Shown here: positions 1 through 8,176 of the stretch, in pieces
How the letters are laid out: each line of letters starts with the position of its first letter
How positions within the stretch are numbered: the first letter of the stretch is position 1
NCBI GenBank assembly: GCA_029688955.1
Contig: JARUKZ010000018.1
Location: forward strand, 34,356-98,355
DNA: 64,000 nucleotides
From: Chitinispirillales bacterium ANBcel5
GTDB lineage: Bacteria > Fibrobacterota > Chitinivibrionia > Chitinivibrionales > Chitinispirillaceae
Reading direction: 5' to 3'
Position numbers and translations under genes: made by a program
Notes under the pieces: generated by a model
Seen by the model: only the letters and a program-made list of their open reading frames with translations
Database searches by the model: none
What the model was told of the DNA's origin: nothing

Positions 1-371
1 AAGAACGTATGCTTACCTTCTTCTTCAATTAATAGTTAAAAAGACTATCAGTACCTTAACTATGGTGAAGATCTCTTTATCACTCGCTGTCTGTTGTATG
101 ACCAAATATTCAACACACAACCCGCAATCAAATATAATGTAGTGGAGCGGATCGCTTTGATCCAAGGTGAATAATTAGAAGTGCAGTTGTGCCAAAGAGT
201 ATACATAGATGGGGCGACTTGGTGAAAAGTAGATATTTAACTCCATCCCTTTTGATTAAACCATTAAACAAATTTCCAGAACAACACCAAGAAGGTTTGC
301 AAAATATGGTCATCCGTAAAATCGGTAATCATTAAAGTGATCGAGGTTTTTTTAATCTCAGGGAGGACAAG
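1..371. other. Non-coding left edge of window
   Basis: I see no convincing gene here. The only long open frame on the minus strand lacks a ribosome-binding site and resembles no family I know. The last bases contain the GGGAGG Shine-Dalgarno sequence of the gene at 372. Confidence 0.5.
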
Positions 372-599
372 ATGGGTGAGGAAAAGGATCGTCAAAGGGT
401 CAAAAATCTTGTTAATCTAAACAAGGCTAACAAGGAAAAGCTTTCACGTATAGCTGGTATGGGCAAAATTCATGCAATGGAACTTATCCGGTACCGAGAG
501 AAGCATGGAGGGTTTAAAAAACTGGATGAAATAGATTCTATATCTGGATTTGATACCATTTTGGCGGAAAAAGTGAAGAAAAACCTTTATATTGGTTAA
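372..599 (+). CDS. Small helix-hairpin-helix (ComEA-like) protein
   Basis: This 75-residue protein is almost entirely one ComEA-type helix-hairpin-helix unit. Residues 15-60 hold the pattern VNLNKANKEKL, then an IAGMGK hairpin, then RYREKHGGF and a second, weaker hairpin (ISGFD). In the family this fold binds DNA non-specifically; secreted ComEA versions act in DNA uptake. This copy has no signal peptide or membrane segment, so it is probably cytoplasmic and its role is unknown. The start is well supported by GGGAGG seven bases upstream of the ATG. It stands alone; a paired hairpin region follows it. A ComEC-like metallohydrolase gene lies 12 kb away, but a link is only speculation. Confidence 0.75.
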   Translation: MGEEKDRQRVKNLVNLNKANKEKLSRIAGMGKIHAMELIRYREKHGGFKKLDEIDSISGFDTILAEKVKKNLYIG

Positions 600-991
600 A
601 ACATACTAAAACCATCCCTGCAATGCAGACCCAAAGCGACAGGGGTGGTAAAATTGAGATTGTGGGACCAGTATTTTACCACTAAAGAGAAAAAAAAGTT
701 CATCGTTTACTTAAATATCTAAAGCTTTGAATTTAAGTAAAATGGCTTTTAGAAACAGTTTTGTTAAATATTTAGTTACAGATCTTTTCTTGCGATTTAG
801 AAAAAATCTAAGTAATTTATGACACCTTAGCAACGTTGTATGAAAAAACTACTCTTAGCAGATTATGTGGCGTATAAATTTGTGTAACTAATCTGTGTGC
901 AATATTACCCCACTTTGAGCACATTAGCATGTTTTTTGCGAAGCTACCACAATAGGAGAAATATCTATTTAGTTGGTGAAACATTGTTAAG
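600..991. other. Intergenic region with overlapping inverted repeats
   Basis: There is no gene in this stretch. Two hairpins share bases: 611-620 pairs with 640-649 (10 bp, one G-U), and 645-654 pairs perfectly with 673-682 (GTGGTAAAAT and its complement). They cannot form together because bases 645-649 are common to both. Neither is followed by a T-run on the plus strand. A TGACAC half-site lies at 820-825, upstream of the sigma-54 promoter at 992. Confidence 0.45.
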
Positions 992-1007
992 TGGCACAAA
1001 ATGTGCT
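992..1007 (+). promoter_or_regulatory. Sigma-54 (-24/-12) promoter for DUF4168 gene at 1132
   Basis: The sequence TGGCACAAAATGTGCT matches the consensus TGGCACGN4TTGCW at the invariant GG and GC with the exact 12-base GG-to-GC spacing; it departs only at G7 (A) and the first T of TTGC (G). It points at the exported-protein gene at 1132, giving an expected start near 1019 and a leader of about 110 bases. Its counterpart at 4502 is even closer to consensus. Confidence 0.65.
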
Positions 1008-1041
1008 TTTTTCAGGAAAGACCTACAAAAAATGTGTAGTG

Positions 1042-1062
1042 TTTTTTTTGGGGGGGGGGGGG
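1042..1062 (+). repeat. Homopolymer tract T8G13 in the leader
   Basis: Eight T (1042-1049) run directly into thirteen G (1050-1062). The tract lies between the predicted sigma-54 start and the start codon at 1132, so it would be in the 5' leader. Next to it, TGAGATA (1066-1072) and TATCTCA (1099-1105) can form a hairpin. G-runs of this length often vary by slipped-strand mispairing; whether this one does cannot be seen from a single sequence. Confidence 0.8.
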
Positions 1063-1131
1063 AGCTGAGATAAAGAGTTCAAAGCATTAGCTCGAAACTA
1101 TCTCAACTAAACTAAAAGAGGATTAAAGTTA

Positions 1132-1503
1132 ATGAATAAAGGTAAAAAGGTATTTAGTACACTAACAGTCATGGTTCTGCTGTTTTTGCTTGCCTCACCA
1201 TTAATCGCTCAGGGCTGGTCAAGTTTAGCTGAACCAATTAAAGAATATGTAACCGATGAAGAGTTTGAAAAAATGGTGAATGCCTACAGAAAAATTGCCC
1301 TTGTGAGACACAAATATGACTTTGATCTCAGGTACGCTACAAATCCAGAAAATAGGTGGAATATAGAGCACAAAGCCCAAAGAGAGGCAATAAGAGCTAT
1401 TGAGGAATCTGGCTTGAGTGTTGAGGAGTATAATAAAATAATGAGAAGAATTAATGCCGATAAAAGGCTTGCCAGAAGGTTTCAAAGGCTAATTGAGTAT
1501 TAA
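1132..1503 (+). CDS. Exported DUF4168 protein, basic paralog
   Basis: This 123-residue protein has a signal peptide (residues 1-26, basic start, leucine-rich core, cleavage after IAQ) and a helical DUF4168-type region at about 40-120. It is a paralog of the protein encoded at 4663: both carry NAYRKIA/DAYRKIA, ESGLSVE(E/Q)YN and a final NADK..A..FQ(R/Q)L. The function of DUF4168 is not known; the protein should act in the periplasm or outside. Where the 4663 copy has glutamines, this one has arginines (IMRRINADKRLARRFQRL against VMQQVNADKELAQKFQQL), making its C-terminal half strongly basic. The ATG is preceded by AGAGGA. A sigma-54 promoter (992-1007) lies upstream and the NtrC-type regulator gene converges from the other side with an 11-base gap. 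Confidence 0.8.
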   Translation: MNKGKKVFSTLTVMVLLFLLASPLIAQGWSSLAEPIKEYVTDEEFEKMVNAYRKIALVRHKYDFDLRYATNPENRWNIEHKAQREAIRAIEESGLSVEEYNKIMRRINADKRLARRFQRLIEY

Positions 1504-1514
1504 ACCCTATTAGG

Positions 1515-2906
1515 TTAAATCTCCCCATCACATTTTCTGTACAAAGTTCTTCGACCAATATCAAGAATAGCTGCCGCTCGACGTTTGTTTCCATTAACAC
1601 TTTCCAGCACATGATAAATGTAGCGCTGCTCCATTTGTGCCAGTGTAAGAAACCTATTGTCATTCTTTTTAAACGCAAACTCTGAGCAGTTAATGTTTTC
1701 ATTAGAGGAGGCAAAATCTCTTATTCTAGCGGGCAGGTTATCAACCTGAATGCGATTTGTAGTGGCAAACGTTACACCCCGTTCAACAGCATTTCTAAGC
1801 TCTCTTACATTACCCGGGAAAGAGTAATTGGTAATAAGGTCAAGTGCTTGTGGTGAAAAGTCGGTGACTTTTTTATCCAGTGCAAGGGAAAATTGTTGTA
1901 AAAATTTTGCCGCCAGCAGCTCTACATCATCACCTCGTTCCCTTAAGGGTGGAACCCGGAGGGTAAAAGTTTCTAATCTATAAAAAAGGTCTTCCCTAAA
2001 ACGGCTCTTTTTCACCTCTTCTTCGAGATCTCCGTGAGTTGCAGCTAAAACACGTACATTGACCTGATGTTCTCTGTTTTCCCCGATACGCCTGATTTTA
2101 CCATCTTGTAGAATTCTGAGCAATTTAGCCTGGAGCGCAAGTGGCATTTCGGCGATTTCATCCAGAAGCAGTGTACCGTCCTGAGCTTCTGCAAACAATC
2201 CCTGGCGACCTCTGTTTGCTCCTGTAAAAGACCCTTCTGCGTGCCCGAAAAATTCACTTTCAAGAAGGTGTTCTGGAATTCCTGCACAATTCACGGGTAA
2301 AAATACGTTTCCTTCACGTTCACTCTCTTCATGAATGGCTTTGGCCACCAGTTCTTTTCCTGAGCCGCTCTCGCCGACAATAAGCACCGGACCGCGGGCT
2401 TTAGCTACTTGCTTTATTTGATCGAATAATAACCGCATGGGTGTACTTTTCCCATACATGCCGTGAAAAATATCACTTGAAAAAAGTCCCCGCATCCTGC
2501 TCACCACTTCTTTTAATTTTTTACTTTCAATGATTCTGTTTACACAGAGTATAAAGTGTTCCAGATCAAGTGGTTTGGTCAGGAAATCATCTGCCCCTGC
2601 CCTGAGCGCTTCCACCGCTTTGGGAATGGTGCCAAAAGCGGTAATAATTAAAAAACCGGGCGCAATACCCTCAACAGTTTGCTTAACTTTGCTCAAAAAT
2701 GTTAGCCCATCCATCTGAGGTAATTTCAGATCACATACAAATAGATCTGGTAAATCTTTTTGCATTGCCATCAAGGCCTCTTCAGCGGAAGACATCCATA
2801 TGGCTTCAAGTCCCGAATCGATCACTTCTTCTTTCAGTAAGGTTCCAAGAGCCCTGTCATCTTCAATAATCCATACTTTGGAACCTGTTATATTTTCTTT
2901 TTTCAT
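1515..2906 (-). CDS. NtrC-family sigma-54-dependent response regulator
   Basis: This is a 463-residue three-domain activator. The receiver (10-125) has the acidic pair D16/D17, phospho-acceptor D59 (VCDLKLPQMDG) and K111 (FLTKP). The AAA+ domain has Walker A GESGSGKE (178-185), the sigma-54 contact loop GSFTGA (225-230) and Walker B GTLLLDE (244-250). The C-terminus is a Fis-type helix-turn-helix (NKRRAAAILDIGRRTLYRK). I set the start at 2906, not the in-frame codon at 2990, because AGAGGA lies just upstream and the longer form would overlap the kinase gene and add an unrelated extension. It follows the kinase gene by 13 bases. The two flanking DUF4168 genes have sigma-54 promoters and are its most likely targets (inference). 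Confidence 0.95.
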   Translation of the reverse strand: MKKENITGSKVWIIEDDRALGTLLKEEVIDSGLEAIWMSSAEEALMAMQKDLPDLFVCDLKLPQMDGLTFLSKVKQTVEGIAPGFLIITAFGTIPKAVEALRAGADDFLTKPLDLEHFILCVNRIIESKKLKEVVSRMRGLFSSDIFHGMYGKSTPMRLLFDQIKQVAKARGPVLIVGESGSGKELVAKAIHEESEREGNVFLPVNCAGIPEHLLESEFFGHAEGSFTGANRGRQGLFAEAQDGTLLLDEIAEMPLALQAKLLRILQDGKIRRIGENREHQVNVRVLAATHGDLEEEVKKSRFREDLFYRLETFTLRVPPLRERGDDVELLAAKFLQQFSLALDKKVTDFSPQALDLITNYSFPGNVRELRNAVERGVTFATTNRIQVDNLPARIRDFASSNENINCSEFAFKKNDNRFLTLAQMEQRYIYHVLESVNGNKRRAAAILDIGRRTLYRKCDGEI

Positions 2907-2919
2907 ATGTTCCTCTTTC

Positions 2920-4398
2920 TTAGGCTGATGCGCAGCTCTGATCACGAACGTAAAGTTTAAAAAGGCTGCCACCCAAAACACTATTACCAATTTCTATGGT
3001 ACCATCATGTTCCTGAGCAACAGTGTGGACGATAGACAGTCCAAGCCCAGTTCCTTCCCCGACTGGTTTTGTCGTGAAAAAAGGCTCAAAAATCTTGCTT
3101 TTGATCTCTTCAGGTATTCCCGGACCATCGTCTTCGACATGAAAGGTAACCCCTTCATCAGTTCTTTCCCAGGAACAGCAAATATTTCCCTCAGCAGAAC
3201 ACTGAATGGCATTTCGGATTAAATTGGTTAATGCCTGCTGAACCCTTATGGGGTCAATTTTCACAACCGAAGCAACGCTGTGTGAGTCTTTGTGGACAAC
3301 TAAATCTGTTCTGCTCTGCTTTAAGTCTTCATTAAGAGAATCAATCACAGAAGAAATTAAATCAGATGGCCTTATTTCAGAGCACCTCAGGGGAGTTCTT
3401 CTGCTAAAATCAAGTAACTGACGTATTATGTACTCCATCCTGTTAACTTCGTCCCGAATAGAGTGAAACGCCTCTCTTTGGGGCCCACTAAGATTTAATT
3501 TTCTCAGAGCACGTTGCGCTTTTCCACTGATTACACTAAGAGGTGTACCCAATTCATGGGCTGTACCTGCAGCAAGTCTGCCTAAAGCCGCAAGTTTTTG
3601 GGCATGACGCAGTTTTTCTTCAAGTAAACTTTGCTTTTTTCTATGCTTTTCAAGATCCTTTTCTGCGGACTCGATACTATCAAGCATAGTGTTGAATGTT
3701 TCTCCAAGTTGGACAATTTCCTTTGGACCACTGTCTGTATACCTGCTTTTTCTATTACCTTCTGTGATGCTATACATTACTGAGCTTAGTTTTTTGATGT
3801 GTTTTCCAATTGCTATATGGTGACCATAAAGCACAACTACGGATAAGATTATAAGTAAAAAACCCAAACTGATAAGCCCCTGTAAGCGGATGGATCCAAG
3901 GTGATCTCTAAAATCACTCTGTTTTCGGGTTAGCTGAAGCATCCCGGTTACTCTTCCCCCCATATCAGTAAGAGGTACAAAATAGGAGTACACTTCCCGA
4001 CCAGCAATATGACCGAACTCTCCATAACGCTCACCCTCTCCTGCTACCCGGTTCATCTGTTCGCTTTTGGCGCGGGGGTGGGGAGGACCAAGGCGCATAA
4101 TCTCTTCTCCACTTTCATCATACACATAAGCACTATACACCCTCCCTATGGAAAAAACTGATTCAAGGGTCTGCTCCATACTACCCACCCTATCTCTTTC
4201 CAGTGCATGGCTAAGAGGAAGCTGTACTGCACGAGCTACAAGTTCAAGATCTTTTTGCATCTGTTCGATTACATGTTTTTGAACGGAAGCTAAAGCCAGA
4301 TAGCTAAAAAGACCAACAGCTGCTATCAGAGGAAGGACTATATAGATAATCATTATTACTTTAAAGCTTAGTTTTTTGGAAAAAAATGGTCTTCTCAT
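2920..4398 (-). CDS. Membrane sensor histidine kinase, partner of the NtrC-type regulator
   Basis: This 492-residue inner-membrane kinase has two membrane helices (about 13-37 and 173-192) around a periplasmic sensor of about 135 residues, then a HAMP linker (193-245), a coiled coil, HisKA with phospho-acceptor H281 in AHELGTPL, and HATPase_c with the N box (NLIRNAIQC), G1 (DDGPGIP), F box (FEPFFTTKP) and G2 (GTGLGLS). The start at 4398 is preceded by AGGAGG; the ATG 11 codons earlier is poorly placed. The periplasmic domain resembles no ligand-binding family I can name. It would phosphorylate the regulator encoded 13 bases downstream. An inverted repeat (4412-4437) lies in its promoter region, shared with the divergent DUF4168 gene. 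Confidence 0.93.
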   Translation of the reverse strand: MRRPFFSKKLSFKVIMIIYIVLPLIAAVGLFSYLALASVQKHVIEQMQKDLELVARAVQLPLSHALERDRVGSMEQTLESVFSIGRVYSAYVYDESGEEIMRLGPPHPRAKSEQMNRVAGEGERYGEFGHIAGREVYSYFVPLTDMGGRVTGMLQLTRKQSDFRDHLGSIRLQGLISLGFLLIILSVVVLYGHHIAIGKHIKKLSSVMYSITEGNRKSRYTDSGPKEIVQLGETFNTMLDSIESAEKDLEKHRKKQSLLEEKLRHAQKLAALGRLAAGTAHELGTPLSVISGKAQRALRKLNLSGPQREAFHSIRDEVNRMEYIIRQLLDFSRRTPLRCSEIRPSDLISSVIDSLNEDLKQSRTDLVVHKDSHSVASVVKIDPIRVQQALTNLIRNAIQCSAEGNICCSWERTDEGVTFHVEDDGPGIPEEIKSKIFEPFFTTKPVGEGTGLGLSIVHTVAQEHDGTIEIGNSVLGGSLFKLYVRDQSCASA

Positions 4399-4411
4399 TG
4401 CACACCTCCTG

Positions 4412-4437
4412 TGACACAAAAAATAGCACATGTGTCA
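4412..4437. promoter_or_regulatory. Inverted repeat, candidate activator site
   Basis: TGACACA (4412-4418) and TGTGTCA (4431-4437) are perfect inverted repeats with a 12-base spacer; the right part also contains the palindrome CACATGTG (4427-4434). The site sits between the kinase gene and the divergent sigma-54 promoter, about 65 bases upstream of its -24 element. That is a usual place for an NtrC-type enhancer site, and it could also control the kinase operon itself. The assignment is inference. Confidence 0.5.
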
Positions 4438-4501
4438 TTTAGATACAAATTGTTGGTGGGTGTAGTGCATAAATAATGCATTATGGTGGAATTTAGGGTT
4501 A

Positions 4502-4517
4502 TGGCACGGTGTCTGCA
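4502..4517 (+). promoter_or_regulatory. Sigma-54 (-24/-12) promoter for DUF4168 gene at 4663
   Basis: TGGCACGGTGTCTGCA matches the consensus TGGCACGN4TTGCW at every specified base except one (C for the first T of TTGC), with exact spacing. It is oriented toward the DUF4168 gene at 4663, predicting a start near 4529 and a leader of about 133 bases. The adjacent NtrC-type regulator is the obvious candidate activator. Confidence 0.8.
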
Positions 4518-4662
4518 TATAATGGCGTGACAGAGAAGATGTATCGTGATAAAGTAATTGTAGTTTAGGAAGCGCTGGAAGGGGGGAATAAGAAGTAAGC
4601 GCAAATTTTAAGAACAGTTTTGAGAAAATTCATTGATATTTTTTTTTTAATGGGAGGACTAT

Positions 4663-5043
4663 ATGTTATCAGCAAAAAAAATAACTAGTGTGATTTCTGC
4701 ACTAACTCTGACTTTCTTCTTTGTAGCACCATCAATTGCTCAGGAAGCTCCACCACCAAGTGCTGCTGAGCCAGTAGCAGAAGTTGAAGTAAGTGAGCAG
4801 GATCTTGAGAAAACAGCAGATGCTTATCGAAAAATAGCGGCCGTACAGCAGCAGTTACAGGCTGAACTCCAAACCGCTGAGGACCAGGAAAGCAGATTAC
4901 AATTACAGCAGAGTGCCAACAAGAATATGATGGAAGCTGTAGAGAGTTCTGGTTTGAGTGTTGAGCAATATAATACGGTTATGCAACAGGTTAATGCTGA
5001 TAAGGAACTTGCTCAAAAATTTCAGCAATTGATGATGGAGTAA
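4663..5043 (+). CDS. Exported DUF4168 protein, glutamine-rich paralog
   Basis: This 126-residue protein has a signal peptide (1-27, cleavage after IAQ), a Pro/Ala/Glu-rich linker (28-44) and a helical DUF4168-type region (45-124) rich in glutamine (AVQQQLQAEL, RLQLQQSA). It is a paralog of the protein at 1132 and shares the AYRKIA, ESGLSVEQYN and NADKELAQKFQQL blocks. Function is unknown; the acidic/glutamine-rich character contrasts with its basic sister. The ATG is preceded by GGGAGG. A near-consensus sigma-54 promoter lies at 4502-4517 and the two-component operon diverges upstream, so it is probably induced by that system's signal. Confidence 0.85.
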   Translation: MLSAKKITSVISALTLTFFFVAPSIAQEAPPPSAAEPVAEVEVSEQDLEKTADAYRKIAAVQQQLQAELQTAEDQESRLQLQQSANKNMMEAVESSGLSVEQYNTVMQQVNADKELAQKFQQLMME

Positions 5044-5073
5044 ATCCGCTAACACAGGAAAATTCTTTTTTGG

Positions 5074-5114
5074 TGAAAGCCACCTAAATCCAGAAAACTA
5101 CAGCCTGGCTTTCA
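5074..5114 (+). other. Inverted repeat downstream of DUF4168 gene
   Basis: TGAAAGCCA (5074-5082) and TGGCTTTCA (5106-5114) form a perfect 9-bp stem with a 23-base loop. It lies in the gap between this gene and the convergent proB. There is no following T-run, so it may be an RNA 3' end structure rather than a standard terminator. Confidence 0.4.
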
Positions 5115-5211
5115 GTACACAGAAAAGAGTAGGGGAGGTGGGAGCAGATTCTGATTGCCTCCTGGATTCTGTTTCCACAAACCTCTCCATTTAAGCAACT
5201 ACAGTTGACTC

Positions 5212-6333
5212 TTATAACACCACCATATTGTCTCTGTGTATTACTTCAGGAAATTGTACGCTACCCAGCTTTCTTTTTATTTCGCTTGTTTTACAACCCT
5301 TTATAGAATCTATCTGAGTTGATGGAAAATTCACCATTCCTCTTGCAATCACTTGTTTATCTAAACAGGTGATATCTACCATATCGCCGATTCTAAAATT
5401 ACCGGAGAAATCAAGGATTCCCGCTGCAAGAAGGCTTTTTCCTTTCTCTTTGATGGCTTTGCAGGCACCATCATCGACTGTAACTTTTCCATGAGACTGC
5501 CCGGTAAAAGCCAGCCATCGGTGCTTGGAGGTCATCTTTTTTTCTGATGGCAGGAAAAGAGTCGAGCAGTTGTTCTCTTTTAACACTGATAAAAGCGAAC
5601 TTGAAAATCCATCTCCAATAAGTGATGGAATTCCGGCGCGGGTGAGCATTTCAGCGGCTTTTAGTTTAGTTGTCATTCCACCTACACTGATATTGCTTAT
5701 ATTCTCAGATGCCATTTTGTGCACTGATGAACAAAGGTGAGAGATTACAGGAATATGCCGGGCATCTTTATGTTTCTGTGGGTTTTTATCGTACAGGCCA
5801 CCTACATCGGTTAGGTTAACAAAAACATCGGCATGGGATAACAGAGAAATTTGTGCAGCGAGTACATCATTGTTTCCAAACTGAATCTCTTCTGTTCCCA
5901 CTGAATCATTTTCATTAACAATTGGTATGATACGACAATCCAGGAGCTGAAATAGTGTATTACGGAGATTGAGATATCTCTTTTTACTCCTTAAATCATC
6001 CCAGGTGAGAAGAACCTGTCCTATGTTTACATCATGAGTCGAAAAAAAGGATTGATAGATATCCATTAATTTGATTTGACCCACACTTGCACAGGCCTGT
6101 TGAAGGGGTATTGTTTCTGGTCTTTTTTTTACCTTTAGTACATCCATTCCATGAGCAATTGCTCCCGAAGAGACGAGTATTACACGTAGCCCTTTTTTAT
6201 GTAAAAAAGAAAGATCTTCAGCAAGTTGTTTAACCCTTTGTTCTTTGCCCTGAGCGGTAAGAATTCTGCTGCCGGTTTTGACTACAATTGTTTTTATATT
6301 ATATAATTCAGTTCTAAATAGAGTGGAAGTCAT
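5212..6333 (-). CDS. proB: Glutamate 5-kinase (ProB)
   Basis: This cytoplasmic enzyme phosphorylates glutamate to gamma-glutamyl phosphate, the first step of proline synthesis. The 373 residues match the usual length of the two-domain form. The amino-acid kinase domain (about 12-260) carries VVKTGSRIL, VSSGAIAHGMD, NENDSVGTEEIQFGNND and GGMTTKLKAAEMLTRAGI; the C-terminal PUA domain (about 280-360) carries KGKSLLAAGI and a GDMVDI segment. In most families the glycine after VVKxG is followed by S, as here. proA is not adjacent. No clear ribosome-binding site precedes the ATG. It follows the lipoprotein gene by 35 bases and may be at the end of that minus-strand operon. Confidence 0.96.
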   Translation of the reverse strand: MTSTLFRTELYNIKTIVVKTGSRILTAQGKEQRVKQLAEDLSFLHKKGLRVILVSSGAIAHGMDVLKVKKRPETIPLQQACASVGQIKLMDIYQSFFSTHDVNIGQVLLTWDDLRSKKRYLNLRNTLFQLLDCRIIPIVNENDSVGTEEIQFGNNDVLAAQISLLSHADVFVNLTDVGGLYDKNPQKHKDARHIPVISHLCSSVHKMASENISNISVGGMTTKLKAAEMLTRAGIPSLIGDGFSSSLLSVLKENNCSTLFLPSEKKMTSKHRWLAFTGQSHGKVTVDDGACKAIKEKGKSLLAAGILDFSGNFRIGDMVDITCLDKQVIARGMVNFPSTQIDSIKGCKTSEIKRKLGSVQFPEVIHRDNMVVL

Positions 6334-6368
6334 AGTTTTTTGTCATGTTAGAAGTGAAAAGTAGTAGA

Positions 6369-6980
6369 TTACCTGCCTCTCTTGAGGTATTTTCTTTCCA
6401 TCTGAAGGATTACTTCTCTAAGGCTTTGAATCGTATTTTCAAGAGAATCTCTTTCTGCATAGCAGTTTTTCATAACTTGAGCAAGAGATTCAAGATTTTG
6501 TTTTCTTTCTTTTCTCTCCTTTTCTTCATTGATTTCCATTATAGTTAATTTTTGGAGTGTATTTTCAAGTGTTCTTTGCGAATCTATATAGTGTTTGAGT
6601 AAACGAACCCAGGCACTGGCCTGTTTGGCACGTGAGTCGTAGGGGTATAGGTTAAAAAAGGTAGTAAATTCTACCAAGGCACAGTGATAATCGGGGGTTG
6701 GATTAAGAGGAGAAATATACAGGGTGGCTAAAGTAAACTGTGCATCCATACCCTGAGATGAATAGGGTATGGAGTCTGCAATTTTACCTAATCTCGTGAT
6801 AGCAGAATCAAAATCTATATCGTTTGAGAGTAAAAGGTTTTGAGTATCCCTAACTAAATCTTCCTGAGGGGGAATAGTTGTTAAACAGCCTGCAAGTGAT
6901 AGAATCAAGACAAAAATCAGAAAACAGGCTGAAACAGGAGCTGAGCGATATATAATAACCTCCAGATTACACAGATCCAT
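6369..6980 (-). CDS. Coiled-coil lipoprotein with TPR-like region
   Basis: This 203-residue protein has an N-terminal hydrophobic segment ending in the lipobox LAGC (about residue 32), so it is probably lipid-anchored. Residues 40-130 look like a short helical repeat region of the kind seen in outer-membrane tetratricopeptide lipoproteins (AQFTLATLYISP, ALVEFTTFFNLYPYDSRA). Residues 135-200 form a charged coiled coil rich in E, K and R. Its start overlaps the end of the kinase-like gene upstream by 14 bases, which indicates translational coupling. I do not recognise a named family. The coupling to a membrane HisKA protein suggests a shared envelope-signalling task (inference). Confidence 0.75.
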   Translation of the reverse strand: MDLCNLEVIIYRSAPVSACFLIFVLILSLAGCLTTIPPQEDLVRDTQNLLLSNDIDFDSAITRLGKIADSIPYSSQGMDAQFTLATLYISPLNPTPDYHCALVEFTTFFNLYPYDSRAKQASAWVRLLKHYIDSQRTLENTLQKLTIMEINEEKERKERKQNLESLAQVMKNCYAERDSLENTIQSLREVILQMERKYLKRGR

Positions 6981-8067
6981 CCAGATTGATCATCTGTTCT
7001 CCGTTTGAAGTATAGTCTTTTGTGACCGGATTTTTAATTTCTCGTAATTTTTTAGTCACTTTAGAAATTCTCTCTGCTTCAAAAATTATGGCACGCACCC
7101 GATCTTTCATAATTTCGGGATAATCTTCCATTGAAAGTTCAAGAAATTGAGCATTACCTGAAATTATCATCAAAGGATTATTAATTTCATGATTTATAGA
7201 AGCTACAATTTCACCTATAGCAGCCATTCGTTTTGAGCGTACCAACTCATCCTGAGCATTCCTTAGCTCAACGGCCATATTAAAGAACGCTGTTGCAAGA
7301 TCACCGATTTCATCTTTTGGGTATCCAAAAGGGTTGATATTAAAATCCCCTTTTGCTACCGAGTTAGCTGACTCTTTTAGCCTACGCAATGAATTGGTAA
7401 TGGCTCTCGAGAAAAGGAACCCAAATAATATAGAAAAGAGCGTCATCCCAGTAAAGATTAAAATCGTGACTCGGCTCACATTTTTGATTCTGTTCTCCAT
7501 TTTACCTATATAAAAAACATTAAGCTTATCGATTGAAATTAAAGCAGAATCCAGCTCCGTGTTGAGTTTTTTTCCGATATCCTTCATTAAAGCGGGATAT
7601 GAGAGCCTTTGGCTCGTGTAGTCCTGGGCTGAGTTGCGAACACTGACTAATGAATCAAAGAGTACATTATAGAAATCGTTATACTCTGCCAAATTTTTGA
7701 TATGCTTTGAGTATGAGTGGTTTGCTGAGGTCGAATAGTTATTCATCAAAAGAGAATCATAAAAACGCAAAGAATCCACACATACCTCAAGAGTAGCCAG
7801 CTTAAATTGAATTTCGTGATTAACATCCCTGAAATTATCGATCGATTCATGTATACCGACATTTTCAAAGCTATAAGCAATAAGGTCCTGATTGTTGTGA
7901 AGACCTCTGAGGTGCAGAAGAGTGTTTTTTATCTCATTTTGGTATTTTAATATGTTTGATATGCTTGTTAGATCCTGGGTTTTATCTACAATTATAAAAA
8001 GAAACAGGTTTAGAAAGATTATTACCAGAAATCCGCCAAACAACTTAAATGCTATAAATCTTCTCAT
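6967..8067 (-). CDS. HisKA-only membrane sensor lacking the ATPase domain
   Basis: This 366-residue protein has a membrane helix (about 8-28), a long helical extracytoplasmic region (29-195), a second helix (about 200-222), a HAMP domain (to about 275) and a HisKA dimerisation domain with an intact phospho-acceptor motif (SINHEINNPL). The reading frame ends about 45 residues later (MINLDGSV) and no N, G1 or G2 box of a HATPase_c domain follows here or in the neighbouring genes. It therefore cannot autophosphorylate alone; it could be phosphorylated by another kinase or act as a phosphatase or scaffold. The ending looks like a natural terminus because the lipoprotein gene begins inside it. The start is weakly supported. 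Confidence 0.85.
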   Translation of the reverse strand: MRRFIAFKLFGGFLVIIFLNLFLFIIVDKTQDLTSISNILKYQNEIKNTLLHLRGLHNNQDLIAYSFENVGIHESIDNFRDVNHEIQFKLATLEVCVDSLRFYDSLLMNNYSTSANHSYSKHIKNLAEYNDFYNVLFDSLVSVRNSAQDYTSQRLSYPALMKDIGKKLNTELDSALISIDKLNVFYIGKMENRIKNVSRVTILIFTGMTLFSILFGFLFSRAITNSLRRLKESANSVAKGDFNINPFGYPKDEIGDLATAFFNMAVELRNAQDELVRSKRMAAIGEIVASINHEINNPLMIISGNAQFLELSMEDYPEIMKDRVRAIIFEAERISKVTKKLREIKNPVTKDYTSNGEQMINLDGSV

Positions 8068-8176
8068 ACTCTATGAACCTGAAAATAATTTGAATAAAAT
8101 AATGTAGTAGTATATTATTATTAGACCGAAAACGCAATGACCTAAACAAGGTTTTATTAAAACATTTTGTACTGTG

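Noticed and set aside
4395..4604. 69-codon minus-strand frame upstream of the kinase
   Set aside because: It covers the sigma-54 promoter and inverted repeat, has no ribosome-binding site and has an unusual composition.
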